A stretch of DNA of 64,000 nucleotides from Desulforapulum autotrophicum HRM2 (GCF_000020365.1 NC_012108.1:1612001-1676000); one strand, 5' to 3'; counted from the first letter of the stretch, positions 24,931 to 34,429 are shown. Notes: generated from the sequence alone by a model not told the origin. Program-made: numbers and translations.

Positions 24931-26730
24931 ATGGCCAATTCAAAAGGCGGACATTTCGGAAGAATACTGGAGATCGACCTGACCCATCAGAAAACCAAAA
25001 CGGTAAATATTGATTCAGATACCTGTAAACAATATATGGGCGGTTGTGGTCTGGGAACACACTTACTTTTTAATCGGCTCGAGACAAAACAGGACCCCAC
25101 TGCTGAAAACAGCCCTGTTTTTGTCGGAGTGGGTCCTCTTACCGGTACGGCCTGTGCTTCCACCCGGTGCAGTTTTGTTAATAAAAGTCCCTATACGGGT
25201 TTATTAAGCCATGCCGAAGTCGGCGGTTTTTTTGGTAATGAAATCAAATGGGCCGGATGGGATGGGATTCTGATCACGGGTAAATCCAAAAAACCGGTTT
25301 ACCTGCTGATTCAAGATGACAGGGTCACGTTTAAAGATGCAGGTAACCTGTGGGGAAAAGATACCCATGTAACCGAGGAAACCATTATTGAAGACAGTCA
25401 TGATTCCGGCACCAAGGTGGCCTGCATCGGGCCGGGTGGTGAAAATGAGGTCCCCTATGCCTGTGTACAGGTCGAGCGGTTCCGCGCGGCTGCCCGGACC
25501 GGCACCGGGGCTCTCATGGGAAATAAAAAGCTCAAAGCCATTGCAGTCCGGGGGACCAAATTCGTACCCGTTGCGGACCGGGAACTTTTTCACAAGAATG
25601 CTGCAGCCAATAAGCAGTTTTCAATTGACCATGAAGGTTGGCAGGGCATCAAACGCTGGGGCACGGCAGGCCTACTTGAACTTAAACACCATGTAACCGG
25701 CTCTTTGATCACCAAAAATTTTCAAACCACCTGGTATCCGGACATCGAAGAAATCGGTGCCGAAGAGGCTAACCGTCGGTTCTGGAAAAGGCACACGGCC
25801 TGTTACAATTGTCCGAACCATTGTATGAAACTCGGGGTGATCCGCGGCGGGAAGTATGACGGCCTCATTGCTGAAGGCCCTGAATATGAAACCGGTGGCC
25901 TTTTGGGAAGTAACCTGGGAATTGCTGATTTTGACCTGATGATGGGCGCCATAGAAATGTGTGACGCCATGGGACTGGATGCCATATCCACTGGCGGGTC
26001 CATTGGGTTTGTCATGGAGCTTTTTCAGCGGGAAATCCTCACAGCCAAGGATTTGGATGGAATGACCCTTGAATGGGGAGATGGTGAAGCGGTTGTGGAA
26101 GTCATCAAAAAGATTGCTTATAAAGAAGGCAAGGTTGGTCAACTGCTATCCAAGGGTGTCAAACAGATGGCCGAAGAAATCGGCGGTGAAGCCATGGATT
26201 ATGCCTGCATTGTCAAGGGCAAGGAAATGGCCGCCCATGATCCTCGAGGAGACAAGCCCCGGGGGGTCAGTTATGCCATGGGAACCTGTGGCGGGGATCA
26301 CCATGAGGGCAACAGTCCGAAAGGTCAGGCGGCAAGATGTATGCACAATTCCCTTGTTATCTGTTCTTTTGTGGGCGGATACTGGTCTCCGAAAATGTTC
26401 ACGGATCTGCTCAATCCCCTGTGCGGGTGGAATATGTCCGAGGCGGATTTCTGGGCCACGGGCAAGCGAATCCGGACGATAGAGCGATGTTTTAACGTCC
26501 GGGAAGGAATCAGCCGTAAGGATGATACGCTTCCCAAACGGATGCTGACGGAAAAACTGCCTGAGGGACCGAAAAAAGGGGTTTTATTTTCACCTGAAGA
26601 AATAAAAAAGGTGCAGGATGAGTATTATGCCTATTTCGGGTGGGATGCAAATGGTATCCCCACTGAAGCAACACTTAAATCCCTGGGGCTTGAGTTTGCC
26701 ATTGACTCGGTTAAAAAATCAATGGCCTGA
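24931..26730 (+). CDS. aor: Tungsten aldehyde:ferredoxin oxidoreductase
   Basis: Full-length AOR of 599 residues, oxidising aldehydes to carboxylates with a tungsto-bispterin and one [4Fe-4S] cluster. It shows the family blocks RILEIDLTHQKT, YMGGCGLGTHLLF, GVGPLTGTACASTRCSF, NEIKWAGWDGI, cluster ligands CYNCPNHC, EGPEYETGGLLGSN, MGLDAISTGGSIG, AAHDPRGDKPRG, the late cysteine in LVICSFVGG, and the closing EYYAYFGWDANGIPT. It sits between two Tat-signal ferredoxin genes as the catalytic centre of the operon. Related folds include BamB of benzoyl-CoA reductase, but overall motifs fit ordinary AOR/YdhV better. Confidence 0.93.
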   Translation: MANSKGGHFGRILEIDLTHQKTKTVNIDSDTCKQYMGGCGLGTHLLFNRLETKQDPTAENSPVFVGVGPLTGTACASTRCSFVNKSPYTGLLSHAEVGGFFGNEIKWAGWDGILITGKSKKPVYLLIQDDRVTFKDAGNLWGKDTHVTEETIIEDSHDSGTKVACIGPGGENEVPYACVQVERFRAAARTGTGALMGNKKLKAIAVRGTKFVPVADRELFHKNAAANKQFSIDHEGWQGIKRWGTAGLLELKHHVTGSLITKNFQTTWYPDIEEIGAEEANRRFWKRHTACYNCPNHCMKLGVIRGGKYDGLIAEGPEYETGGLLGSNLGIADFDLMMGAIEMCDAMGLDAISTGGSIGFVMELFQREILTAKDLDGMTLEWGDGEAVVEVIKKIAYKEGKVGQLLSKGVKQMAEEIGGEAMDYACIVKGKEMAAHDPRGDKPRGVSYAMGTCGGDHHEGNSPKGQAARCMHNSLVICSFVGGYWSPKMFTDLLNPLCGWNMSEADFWATGKRIRTIERCFNVREGISRKDDTLPKRMLTEKLPEGPKKGVLFSPEEIKKVQDEYYAYFGWDANGIPTEATLKSLGLEFAIDSVKKSMA

Positions 26731-26830
26731 CAGATAGAAAAAGGATCAAACAGACATTAACTATCAGCCGGGATTTAGTTTTCGTCTGATGGTTAATGCC
26801 TGCATATCTGCGATATCCTGGAGAATCCCA

Positions 26831-27532
26831 ATGGAAAATTCCCGAAGGAATTTTATTCAATTTCTGGCTGGTGCTGTTGTGTCAGGCTCCGTGTTTACAC
26901 TGTTCAAGGTCAGTCCGGCCAGGGCCCTAGCAAGACCACCGGCAGCCCTTGTGGAGGATGATTTCTTAAGGTTCTGCACACGGTGTCATCAATGTATTGA
27001 TGTCTGTCCGGCCGATGCCCTTTTCCCTGCGTCAATCCTGGACGGCATTATCAACATTGGAACACCGGTTCTGGACGGACCCAAATGTATTATGTGCATG
27101 GAGTGTGTCAGGATATGTCCGACCCCTGCCATTAAGAAAATTCCTAAACAGGAAGTTGTGCTGGGCAAGGCGGTTATCAATGAGGACACCTGCCTGGCCT
27201 GGCAGAAGAAAAAACGGTGCAAGGACTGTTATCGTGCCTGCAAGTTCAAAGCCATTGAATTGAAAAAACGACGTTATCCTGAGATTATAGCAGATAAATG
27301 CAACGGCTGCGGGCTTTGTGTTCAACGGTGCCCGGCTGTGGCTGGAACAATTGACATAAAATATGAAGCAGCCGAAAGGTATCCTGCCGGGGATGCTCAT
27401 TTTGCCCTTTGTCTGGAAGATCGGGTAGCACCCTATGAATTTCCGCCGGATGATTTTGGCACCTGGCTGAAAAAACGGATTGAAAAAATTGGTAAAAATC
27501 ATGGCCTGGCAATCGGGACAGGGGAAGATTGA
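26831..27532 (+). CDS. Second Tat-like-signal ferredoxin
   Basis: Iron-sulfur protein of 233 residues. It starts with NSRRNFIQFLAG and a hydrophobic segment ending SPARA, a Tat-type signal of about 35 residues. Cysteine sets: CTRCHQCIDVCPADAL, CIMCMECVRICPTPAI, CLAWQKKKRCKDCYRAC and CNGCGLCVQRCPAV, giving about four [4Fe-4S]. I choose ATG 26831, preceded by GGAG, over the upstream ATG 26789 because the twin-arginine motif then sits at the usual distance from the N-terminus. It resembles NapG/YdhX-type proteins. The stop overlaps the next start region, consistent with one operon. Confidence 0.85.
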   Translation: MENSRRNFIQFLAGAVVSGSVFTLFKVSPARALARPPAALVEDDFLRFCTRCHQCIDVCPADALFPASILDGIINIGTPVLDGPKCIMCMECVRICPTPAIKKIPKQEVVLGKAVINEDTCLAWQKKKRCKDCYRACKFKAIELKKRRYPEIIADKCNGCGLCVQRCPAVAGTIDIKYEAAERYPAGDAHFALCLEDRVAPYEFPPDDFGTWLKKRIEKIGKNHGLAIGTGED

Positions 27533-28788
27533 TGAAGGGTGAAGCAGACAAACGATTTCCTGTAATCGTTGTGGGGGGAGGCGTTGCAGGCCTTACCGCA
27601 GCCCTTGATCTTGCCCGGGCCGGTCGCCCGGTCCATCTGATCGAGAAAAGTGCGGTCTTGGGCGGTCAGGTGACAAGGCTTGATAAATTGTATCCCACGG
27701 ATCATTGTGCCTTTTGCCCGGTATGGACCCAGGCAAGGCTGTGCCTTGGACATCCCTTGATTACCGTCCATACCCATTCTTGTATCGAGGATGTGACCCA
27801 GGGCAAAGAAATGGGAAAAAAACAGGAACAAGGCTTGATTCAAATTATTATTTGCCGTGATTTGAACCGGATTGATCCAGGGCGTTGTATCTTGTGTGGC
27901 CGGTGTGAAAAAGTATGTCCTGAAAATGCTGTTTCTCCCACAATTTGCCATGCCCTGCCAAGAACGTTTCTTGTGGATATCAATGCCTGCACAGGATGCG
28001 GTAAATGTGTGGCTGTCTGCCCCACCCATGCCATTGATTTGGAGAGAAAACAAGATAGAATAAAGATTCTGGCCGAGAACATTATCTGGGCAACAGGATT
28101 TGCTGAATCTGAAGTCTCAGTCCTGCCGGAACTTGGGTATGGCAGTCATCCCAATATCATGACATCCCTGGCATTTGAAGCCCTGCTGTCTGAATCAGGC
28201 CCGGGCAGGGGACATGTTTTAACACCTGGAGGAAAGGTTCCCCGCCGCATTGCATTTGTTCAGTGTGCCGGCGCACGGGATCAAAGAAAATTTGCTTATT
28301 GTTCTGCTGTCTGCTGCATGCATGCCCTTAAACAGGCCCGTTGGGTCAAACAACGAGATCCTGGAATGGATTGTGTGATCTTTTTCACAGACATGCGTAC
28401 GGAAGGCCGTCATTACTACAATTATTACCGACAGGCAGTCCAGGAATATTCCATTGTTCTGGTCCGGAGCAGGCCGGGGCTGATCTGTCCACTGCCGTCC
28501 GGGGACGGCCTTGCTGTGCGGTATGAAAATACCCGTACCGGACAGGTGAAGACAGAGCGATTTGATCTGGTTGTCTTGAACGGGGCCCTGGAGCCCTGTC
28601 AAAAGGCGGACAAAGGATCTGCCCCTTTGCCATTGACGGACGATGACGGATTTATCGGCAAACCCTCGAACCCGGCCCTGGCCTGTGGATTCTGCAGGGC
28701 TCCGGCGGATGTGGAAGTGTCGGTGGTCCAGGCCTCATCTGCAGCCATGGGGGCATATATGGGAAAGGGGATCAATGGAAAAGACTGA
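27532..28788 (+). CDS. HdrA-like flavoprotein with inserted ferredoxin domain
   Basis: Flavin protein of 418 residues of the heterodisulfide-reductase subunit A family. The FAD Rossmann motif is VVGGGVAGLTAALDLA near the N-terminus. An inserted pair of [4Fe-4S] motifs is at about residues 120-166 (CILCGRCEKVCPENAV, CTGCGKCVAVCPTHAI). The HdrA-type FVQCAGARDQ...YCSAVCCMHALKQA block follows. The N-terminal HdrA domain and the C-terminal ferredoxin part are missing, but exactly these are present in the next gene, which in turn lacks the inserted ferredoxin. The start at ATG 27532 has GGGGAAG upstream. Probable role: one half of a flavin-based electron bifurcation/confurcation unit. Confidence 0.9.
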   Translation: MKGEADKRFPVIVVGGGVAGLTAALDLARAGRPVHLIEKSAVLGGQVTRLDKLYPTDHCAFCPVWTQARLCLGHPLITVHTHSCIEDVTQGKEMGKKQEQGLIQIIICRDLNRIDPGRCILCGRCEKVCPENAVSPTICHALPRTFLVDINACTGCGKCVAVCPTHAIDLERKQDRIKILAENIIWATGFAESEVSVLPELGYGSHPNIMTSLAFEALLSESGPGRGHVLTPGGKVPRRIAFVQCAGARDQRKFAYCSAVCCMHALKQARWVKQRDPGMDCVIFFTDMRTEGRHYYNYYRQAVQEYSIVLVRSRPGLICPLPSGDGLAVRYENTRTGQVKTERFDLVVLNGALEPCQKADKGSAPLPLTDDDGFIGKPSNPALACGFCRAPADVEVSVVQASSAAMGAYMGKGINGKD

Positions 28789-30601
28789 ACAGATGATATG
28801 CTTTTTATGCCGTTGCCATGGAGAGGTTGATTCCGGGCATCAAGATCTGGGTCAAACGGAAAAAAGGATTGATCTTGAATTTGTAAGGGCAAGGGTTATG
28901 GCCGCATATTCCTTTGTTAAACAAGTGAAAATTTTTGATTCCCTCTGCATGGATCAAGATTTTTCTGAGATGGCCAGGCATATTCGAGACTGCTGTGCAT
29001 CAAGGGTTTTGATCTGCGCGTGTGCATCAAAGATTGACGAGATCAGGCTTGGACTGAAAAAACAGGATATGGATGCAATGGTTGAGTTTGCAGATGTCCG
29101 GGAGGGGTGTGCATGGATTCACCAGGGACGCCACGGATTTGCCACTGAAAAAGCCTGTGACCTGGTCAAAATGGCAATTGTGTCCCTGGCTGAACAAGGG
29201 GTCTCGTCTTTTCCTGACCCAGGCATACAACCTTCGGTGCTTGTGGTTGGGGCAGGGCCTGCCGGGCTTGCTGCGGCAGCTGCCCTGGCCAGGGCAGGGA
29301 TTCGGGTGCATCTGGTTGAAAAGGCCGAACAACCCGGGGGAATGCTCAGGTTGCTTCACACGGTGGGACCGGGAAATGATACCCCAAAAGCCTACCTTGC
29401 AAGTTATGTTGAAGCCATTGAAAAGAATCCTTTGGTTACTGCATACCTGTCTGCAAAGCTGATGTCCATTCATGGCGATCCAGGGTGCTTTACCGCACGT
29501 ATGATCGTTGGCCAGAAAAAAATTGATGTCAAAGCAGGCGCTGTGATTCTGGCCATGGGTGCAAGGGCTGTTCTGCCCCGGGATGTGTATGGATACCGGG
29601 AACTTTCAGGTGTTATCTCAGCCATGGAACTTGAGCGTAACCTGAACAAGGGTATGGCCATACAGGGGCCCGTGGCTTTTATTCAATGCGTGGGGGTCAG
29701 GGATGAAAATCGGCCGTATTGTTCGGCCATCTGTTGTCCGGTGACCTTGAAAAACGCCATTCAAATTAAAACAGACCATCCTGAAACCCGGGTAATCGTT
29801 TTCCACAGGGACATGATGTGTCCCGGGGTTGAACTGGAGCGGTATTATCGTCGGGCAAGGGGCCTTGGGATTGTTTTTATCCGGTTTGATGCAGCTACAC
29901 CGCCTGTTGTCCTGGGAAAAGAATCAATTGAAAAAATTCAATGCCTTGATACCAGCATGGGCCGGGAAATAAGTTATCCGGTGAAAACCCTGGTACTGAG
30001 CACCGGTCTTGCCCCGCACCCGAATACCAATGGGGTGTTTGATCAGATCACCCTTGCCGGGGAAACTCAAAAGGATGGGGCATTTCAAGATTTTTTCAGT
30101 GTTAAACCCCTTATGAACCCTGTGCAGACAGATGTGCCGGGGGTTCTGATCTGTGGGTCTGCACGTTGGCCGGTGCTGGCTGACGGGGCAGCAACCCAGG
30201 GGGAAGCTGCAGCCATGAAAGCATTGATATTTTTAGGCGATAAAGGGTTGGATTCCCAGGGGTTGAGCCAGTTTCGGGAATCCAAATTCGCCATTGCCAG
30301 GGTAAACGCGGACAGATGTTCAGGGTGCGGGAACTGCGTTGCAGCCTGTCCGTTTGAGGCCTGCCGTCTTGAGCCCGGCAACGGCCGGTACCACTGCCGG
30401 GTCAATCCATTTCGCTGTACAGGGTGTGGCACCTGTGTGGCTGTGTGTCCAAACAACAGCATTCAATTGCCCGAGCAGACCTCCCGTGCCATTGGGGCCA
30501 TGCTCCTGACGGCATTTGGCGAACAGAACACCGGGGTTGAAGAAAACAGCCCTGACCGGGTCAAAAAACAGAAAAGAGCTGCCAGGGGAATTGAACAATG
30601 A
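28775..30601 (+). CDS. HdrA-like flavoprotein with N-terminal domain and C-terminal ferredoxin
   Basis: Protein of 608 residues. It begins with the HdrA N-terminal domain (MICFLCRCHGEV at the start, to about residue 145), continues with the FAD motif VVGAGPAGLAAAAALA and the HdrA signature FIQCVGVRDENRPYCSAICC, and ends with two [4Fe-4S] motifs (CSGCGNCVAACPFEAC, CTGCGTCVAVCPNNSI, about residues 510-565). The inserted ferredoxin typical of HdrA is absent here and present in the preceding protein. ATG 28775 overlaps the end of that gene by 14 nt. A longer frame to 28643 lies wholly within it. Together with MvhD downstream it is expected to take electrons to or from the FdhAB-like proteins. Confidence 0.9.
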   Translation: MEKTEQMICFLCRCHGEVDSGHQDLGQTEKRIDLEFVRARVMAAYSFVKQVKIFDSLCMDQDFSEMARHIRDCCASRVLICACASKIDEIRLGLKKQDMDAMVEFADVREGCAWIHQGRHGFATEKACDLVKMAIVSLAEQGVSSFPDPGIQPSVLVVGAGPAGLAAAAALARAGIRVHLVEKAEQPGGMLRLLHTVGPGNDTPKAYLASYVEAIEKNPLVTAYLSAKLMSIHGDPGCFTARMIVGQKKIDVKAGAVILAMGARAVLPRDVYGYRELSGVISAMELERNLNKGMAIQGPVAFIQCVGVRDENRPYCSAICCPVTLKNAIQIKTDHPETRVIVFHRDMMCPGVELERYYRRARGLGIVFIRFDAATPPVVLGKESIEKIQCLDTSMGREISYPVKTLVLSTGLAPHPNTNGVFDQITLAGETQKDGAFQDFFSVKPLMNPVQTDVPGVLICGSARWPVLADGAATQGEAAAMKALIFLGDKGLDSQGLSQFRESKFAIARVNADRCSGCGNCVAACPFEACRLEPGNGRYHCRVNPFRCTGCGTCVAVCPNNSIQLPEQTSRAIGAMLLTAFGEQNTGVEENSPDRVKKQKRAARGIEQ

Positions 30602-31113
30602 ACAGCCAAGCGCCGGAACGAACAGCAGAAAAGGTTACAAAAGAAAATCAAGATCCGAAGATCCTGGTTTTTGCCTGCCGGTACTGTCCCTTGATTGGCG
30701 CAGAAGAAGCCGGTCGGCAACGACTTGACATCCAGGAAAATTTCAGGGTGATTTCAGTGGAATGTATTTCCCGGGTGGAACCGGATGCAGTGGTCCGGGC
30801 ATTTTCCCTGGGGATCGACGGGGTGGCTGTGCTGGGTTGCCACCTGGGCGGATGCAGATATCACGAGGCCAATCACAGAAGCGTAAAACAGATGAAACTG
30901 CTTGCCATTCTCCTTGACACAACCGGCATTGATTCCAGGCGGCTTTTGACCAGCTATGGTACGGCCCACGAGGCACATCAATTTGCCGGTCTGATCCATG
31001 GGTTTGCAGGTGTGCTGGAAAAACTGCCAAACCTTTCATCTGCTCGAAGGGCAGGGACAAACGGCCGGTTCGGTCAACGATATGAAACCGGTCACGCCGG
31101 GCAACGGGTATAA
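30598..31113 (+). CDS. mvhD: MvhD/FlpD-like [2Fe-2S] electron-transfer subunit
   Basis: Protein of 171 residues matching the methyl-viologen-reducing hydrogenase delta subunit family. It has FACRYCPLIGAEEAG at the N-terminus, the block VECISRVEPDAVVRAFSLGIDGVAVLGCHLGGCRYH in pieces typical of MvhD, and a conserved MKLLAILLDTTGID region. MvhD links a hydrogenase or formate dehydrogenase to HdrA. It is coupled to the HdrA-like gene by a 4-nt overlap and followed 2 bp later by the FdhB-like gene, which supports an Fdh-MvhD-HdrA chain. Confidence 0.9.
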   Translation: MNSQAPERTAEKVTKENQDPKILVFACRYCPLIGAEEAGRQRLDIQENFRVISVECISRVEPDAVVRAFSLGIDGVAVLGCHLGGCRYHEANHRSVKQMKLLAILLDTTGIDSRRLLTSYGTAHEAHQFAGLIHGFAGVLEKLPNLSSARRAGTNGRFGQRYETGHAGQRV

Positions 31114-31115
31114 CT

Positions 31116-31964
31116 ATGCTTGAACATGCCAAAAATATTGTAACAAACCTTATTAAATCGGGTAAAAGCCATGGCATTCTTGGCCTGATCCAGTCGGAAA
31201 GCGGGGTGAGTCCCCATGTCTTTGAAGATGAAAAAGATGTGGACGGGCTTGTTCTTTCTCCAAAGTGGGTTCTGGCCAAAATTGCATCCTCGATTCTTGA
31301 TCGACTGCCGGAGGATTATCGCCTTTCGGTAATTTGCCGGGGATGTGATGAGCGGGCACTCAACGAGCTGATCAAGAGAAACCAGGTGGATGGAACACGG
31401 TTGAACATCATCGGTCTGGCCTGTGACGAAGACCAGGCAAAGGCCTGCCTGTGCAATGCCCCTGCGCCCTCTCGTGTGGATATCGGAACCCCTGTCAAAG
31501 GGGTTGATCCCTGGGCGGATCCAGATGCCAGAGCCTTTATTGATGGAGATATTCAGGTTCGAAGAACGCTTTGGCAGAGAGAATTTGAAAAATGCATCAA
31601 GTGCTATGGCTGCCGTAATGCCTGCCCTTTGTGCAATTGTTCTGCCTGTAAACTGGCGGACAACCTCTGGGGCAGCCAGGGTCAGATACCCGCCGATCCA
31701 GTTTCTTTTCACCTGATCCGTGCGTTTCATCTTGCTGATACCTGCGTGGGCTGCGGGGCCTGCCAGGATGCCTGTCCCGTGGGTATCCCTCTGACACTGC
31801 TGCAATTGCCCATGCGCAGGGCCCTTGACGAGGATTACGGGTATTGTGCCGGTTCAGACAAGGTGCAGCGATCCCCTTTATTTTCCAACCTGACCCAGGG
31901 GCGGCCTGTTGGTTCAACCCTGCCAGCCTGGACAGATTCACTGGATACAGACCATGAAGATTGA
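31116..31964 (+). CDS. FdhB/FrhB-like iron-sulfur subunit
   Basis: Protein of 282 residues. The N-terminal ~125 residues resemble the F420 hydrogenase/formate dehydrogenase beta region (GLVLSPKWVLAKIA, VICRGCDERAL, IIGLACDEDQAKACLC). The C-terminal part has iron-sulfur motifs CIKCYGCRNACPLCNCSAC and CVGCGACQDACPVGI. It likely passes electrons between the catalytic formate dehydrogenase and MvhD/HdrA. It overlaps the next gene by 11 nt. No signal peptide. Confidence 0.82.
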   Translation: MLEHAKNIVTNLIKSGKSHGILGLIQSESGVSPHVFEDEKDVDGLVLSPKWVLAKIASSILDRLPEDYRLSVICRGCDERALNELIKRNQVDGTRLNIIGLACDEDQAKACLCNAPAPSRVDIGTPVKGVDPWADPDARAFIDGDIQVRRTLWQREFEKCIKCYGCRNACPLCNCSACKLADNLWGSQGQIPADPVSFHLIRAFHLADTCVGCGACQDACPVGIPLTLLQLPMRRALDEDYGYCAGSDKVQRSPLFSNLTQGRPVGSTLPAWTDSLDTDHED

Positions 31965-34008
31965 TTATATAAAAACCATTTGCCCCTATTGCGGCTGCGG
32001 CTGCGGCCTTATCCTTGAGGTGGCGGATGGAATTATCGTAAATACACGTCAGGACATGGATCATCCTGTTTCCAAGGGTCATCTTTGTATGAAAGGCTGG
32101 AACGCCCATGAATTTGTTCACCATCCAAAACGGCTTACCTCACCGCTTTTAAAGATAAACAACCAGTTTCAAAAAATTTCCTGGGATGAGGCCATAACCC
32201 TTGCCATGGAAAAATTTAAAGCGGCAGCTGATACCCATGGTCCAGATGCTGTGGCAGGATTGAGTTCGGCAAGGTGCAGTAATGAAGAAAATTATCTTTT
32301 CCAAAAATTAATCAGGGCGGGATTCCATACCAATAATGTCGACCATTGTGCCCGGCTCTGCCACGGGCCCACGGCCGCGGCCATGACCCGGGCACTTGGA
32401 AGCGGTGCCATGACCAATTCCATTGATGATTTTGCAGGGGCGGACTGCATCATCATGTTTGGCTCAAATGCAGCCGAAACCCATCCCATCATCATGGGGC
32501 AGATTTATGAAGCCTGTGCAAAGGGTGCAACGCTCATCGTGGTCGACCCCAGGACCACGGAGCCTGCAAAAAATGCCAAGTTTCATCTGCCTGTAAATTT
32601 TGGTGCAGATATTCCCCTGATCAATGGAATGATGCGTCATATTCTGGACTGCGGTCTTGAAGACCGTTCATTTGTTTCCCAGCGTACTGAAGGGTTTGAG
32701 GCCATGGAACAAGCGCTTGAATTATGGCCCATGGAACGGGCCGCCCAGATTTCGGGTATTTCGCCGGAAAAAATAGCACAGGTGGCAGAATGCTATGCAA
32801 GGGCCCAAAATGCCTCGATTGTCTTTTGTATGGGAATTACCCAGCACACCTGCGGCACGGCCAATGTTCATGCCGTGTGCAACCTGGCCATGCTCTGTGG
32901 TCAATTGGGCCGACCATTTACCGGGATCAATCCCTTGAGGGGACAGAACAATGTCCAGGGTGCCTGTGATATGGGTGCTTTGCCGGATTTCTTGCCAGGC
33001 TACCAGGGGGTGACAAGTCCTGACGTCCGGTCCAAATTTCAGGCGGCATGGGGGACTCCATTGCCTGTCACGCCAGGCTTGACCGTTACAGAAATGACTG
33101 CCGGCGCAGGAGAAACAGTACGGGCGCTTTACATCATGGCGGAAAATCCCATGATGAGTGACCCGGATATTCATTCTGTGAAAAATCGTCTGGGAAAGCT
33201 TGATTTTCTCATGGTTCAGGATATTTTTATGACCGAGACCGCCCGGTTGGCCGACCTGGTTTTACCCGGTGCCTGTTTTGCCGAAAAAACCGGAACATTT
33301 ACCAGTACAGAACGCAGGGTTCAGCTTTTGAGAAAGGCGGTTTCTCCCCCTGGGGAGGCCATGGATGATTTTTCCATCCTCTGTTGCCTGGGCAAAGAGC
33401 TGGGACTTGATTTTAATTATACAGACCCGGGTCAGGTCATGGATGAGATTGCCGGTTTGACCCCCATTTACGGGGGGATAGGGTTTTCCCGGTTAGCCCC
33501 CCATGGCCTGCAATGGCCCTGCGTATCCCAGGATGATCCGGGTACCCCCTATTTGCATCATCAGACCTTTTCCCGGGGTAGGGGGCTTTTTGTGGTACCG
33601 GATTACACCCCGCCCATGGAGATACCTGATCCAGACTATCCGTTTACCCTGGTAACAGGGCGGATATTCTGCCATTACCATACCGGAACAATGACCCGCC
33701 GTTCACCGACCCTCAGCCAGGAGTCTTCAACCCCGTTTGTACAGATTCATCCACAGGATGCACAGGTGTCAGGGATAGTACAGGGTGATGGTGTCCGGGT
33801 GTCCACCCGGAGGGGCAGCATTGTTCTGTCTGCACGGCTGACCCGGGATGTCAAACCGGGTTCCTTGTTTGTGCCGTTTCATTTTGCAGAGGCCCCGGCC
33901 AATGCGCTGACCCATGAAGCACTGGATCCTGTCTCTAAGATTCCAGAGTTCAAGGCATGTGCGGCAAGGCTTGAAAGGGAAGATAAATATGATAAACAAG
34001 GTGCTTGA
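31954..34008 (+). CDS. fdhA: Cysteine-type formate dehydrogenase catalytic subunit (FdhA/FdhF-like)
   Basis: Cytoplasmic molybdenum/tungsten bis-pterin enzyme of 684 residues for CO2/formate interconversion. The N-terminal cluster is C-x2-C-x3-C in CPYCGCGCG with a fourth cysteine in HLCMKGWN. The active-site block NNVDHCARLCHGPT places Cys136 where E. coli FdhF has selenocysteine, followed by the catalytic His137. Later blocks GINPLRGQNNVQGACDMGALP and LVTGRIFCHYHTGTMTRRS are typical of FdhF-like formate dehydrogenases. ATG 31954 is used. A longer frame to 31909 runs inside the upstream gene. No Tat signal. Confidence 0.93.
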   Translation: MKIDYIKTICPYCGCGCGLILEVADGIIVNTRQDMDHPVSKGHLCMKGWNAHEFVHHPKRLTSPLLKINNQFQKISWDEAITLAMEKFKAAADTHGPDAVAGLSSARCSNEENYLFQKLIRAGFHTNNVDHCARLCHGPTAAAMTRALGSGAMTNSIDDFAGADCIIMFGSNAAETHPIIMGQIYEACAKGATLIVVDPRTTEPAKNAKFHLPVNFGADIPLINGMMRHILDCGLEDRSFVSQRTEGFEAMEQALELWPMERAAQISGISPEKIAQVAECYARAQNASIVFCMGITQHTCGTANVHAVCNLAMLCGQLGRPFTGINPLRGQNNVQGACDMGALPDFLPGYQGVTSPDVRSKFQAAWGTPLPVTPGLTVTEMTAGAGETVRALYIMAENPMMSDPDIHSVKNRLGKLDFLMVQDIFMTETARLADLVLPGACFAEKTGTFTSTERRVQLLRKAVSPPGEAMDDFSILCCLGKELGLDFNYTDPGQVMDEIAGLTPIYGGIGFSRLAPHGLQWPCVSQDDPGTPYLHHQTFSRGRGLFVVPDYTPPMEIPDPDYPFTLVTGRIFCHYHTGTMTRRSPTLSQESSTPFVQIHPQDAQVSGIVQGDGVRVSTRRGSIVLSARLTRDVKPGSLFVPFHFAEAPANALTHEALDPVSKIPEFKACAARLEREDKYDKQGA

Positions 34009-34429
34009 ACAATCCAGAGCTGTTTTTTGTGTGGACTGCGGGAAATGTGTGGCTGTCTGTCCCATGGCTGAAATGTATCAGGATTTTTCCGCAGATATTT
34101 CCCCCCGGGGAATTATTCAACGGGCGCTCAGGCAGGAGAATATCCTTGAGGATGCGGGCCTGTGGTGCTGTGTTGGGTGTAATGCCGGTGCCCAGGTCTG
34201 TCCAGAAGGAGTCAATTGCAGAGAATTGATCAAAGGCCTTCGAAATGTAGCGATACAGCAAAATTTGAATGGAAAGATTCAGTCGTGCATTCGCTGTGGC
34301 GCCATGGTGACCACACTGCCTGTGTCTGATTATATTCAAAAAAAGCTGAACCGGGAGAAAATAGCGTACCTGAACCTTTGTCCGGCCTGTCGGCAGCAGG
34401 TCTATATGGAAAGAAATACCCTGGGATAA
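33989..34429 (+). CDS. HdrC-like iron-sulfur protein
   Basis: Small protein of 146 residues with the HdrC pattern: CVDCGKCVAVCPMAEMY and CCVGCNAGAQVCPEGVNCRELIKGLR, two [4Fe-4S] sites. The C-terminal third adds CIRCG and CPACRQQVY, perhaps a zinc or additional cluster site. No HdrB gene (CCG-domain) follows, so the usual HdrBC disulfide module is incomplete. ATG 33989 has AAGGGA upstream and lies within the end of the formate dehydrogenase gene. The longer frame starting 33914 is rejected. Confidence 0.82.
   Translation: MINKVLEQSRAVFCVDCGKCVAVCPMAEMYQDFSADISPRGIIQRALRQENILEDAGLWCCVGCNAGAQVCPEGVNCRELIKGLRNVAIQQNLNGKIQSCIRCGAMVTTLPVSDYIQKKLNREKIAYLNLCPACRQQVYMERNTLG

Noticed and set aside
24931-26730. 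BamB (class II benzoyl-CoA reductase catalytic subunit) as alternative for the AOR
   Set aside because: The operon has Hdr, MvhD and ferredoxin parts like the bam genes, but the protein follows ordinary AOR motifs along its length and formate dehydrogenase replaces other Bam subunits.
27532-30601. QmoAB quinone-interacting oxidoreductase
   Set aside because: No QmoC-like subunit, MvhD is a separate gene, and formate dehydrogenase and AOR genes surround it; HdrA-type is the better call.
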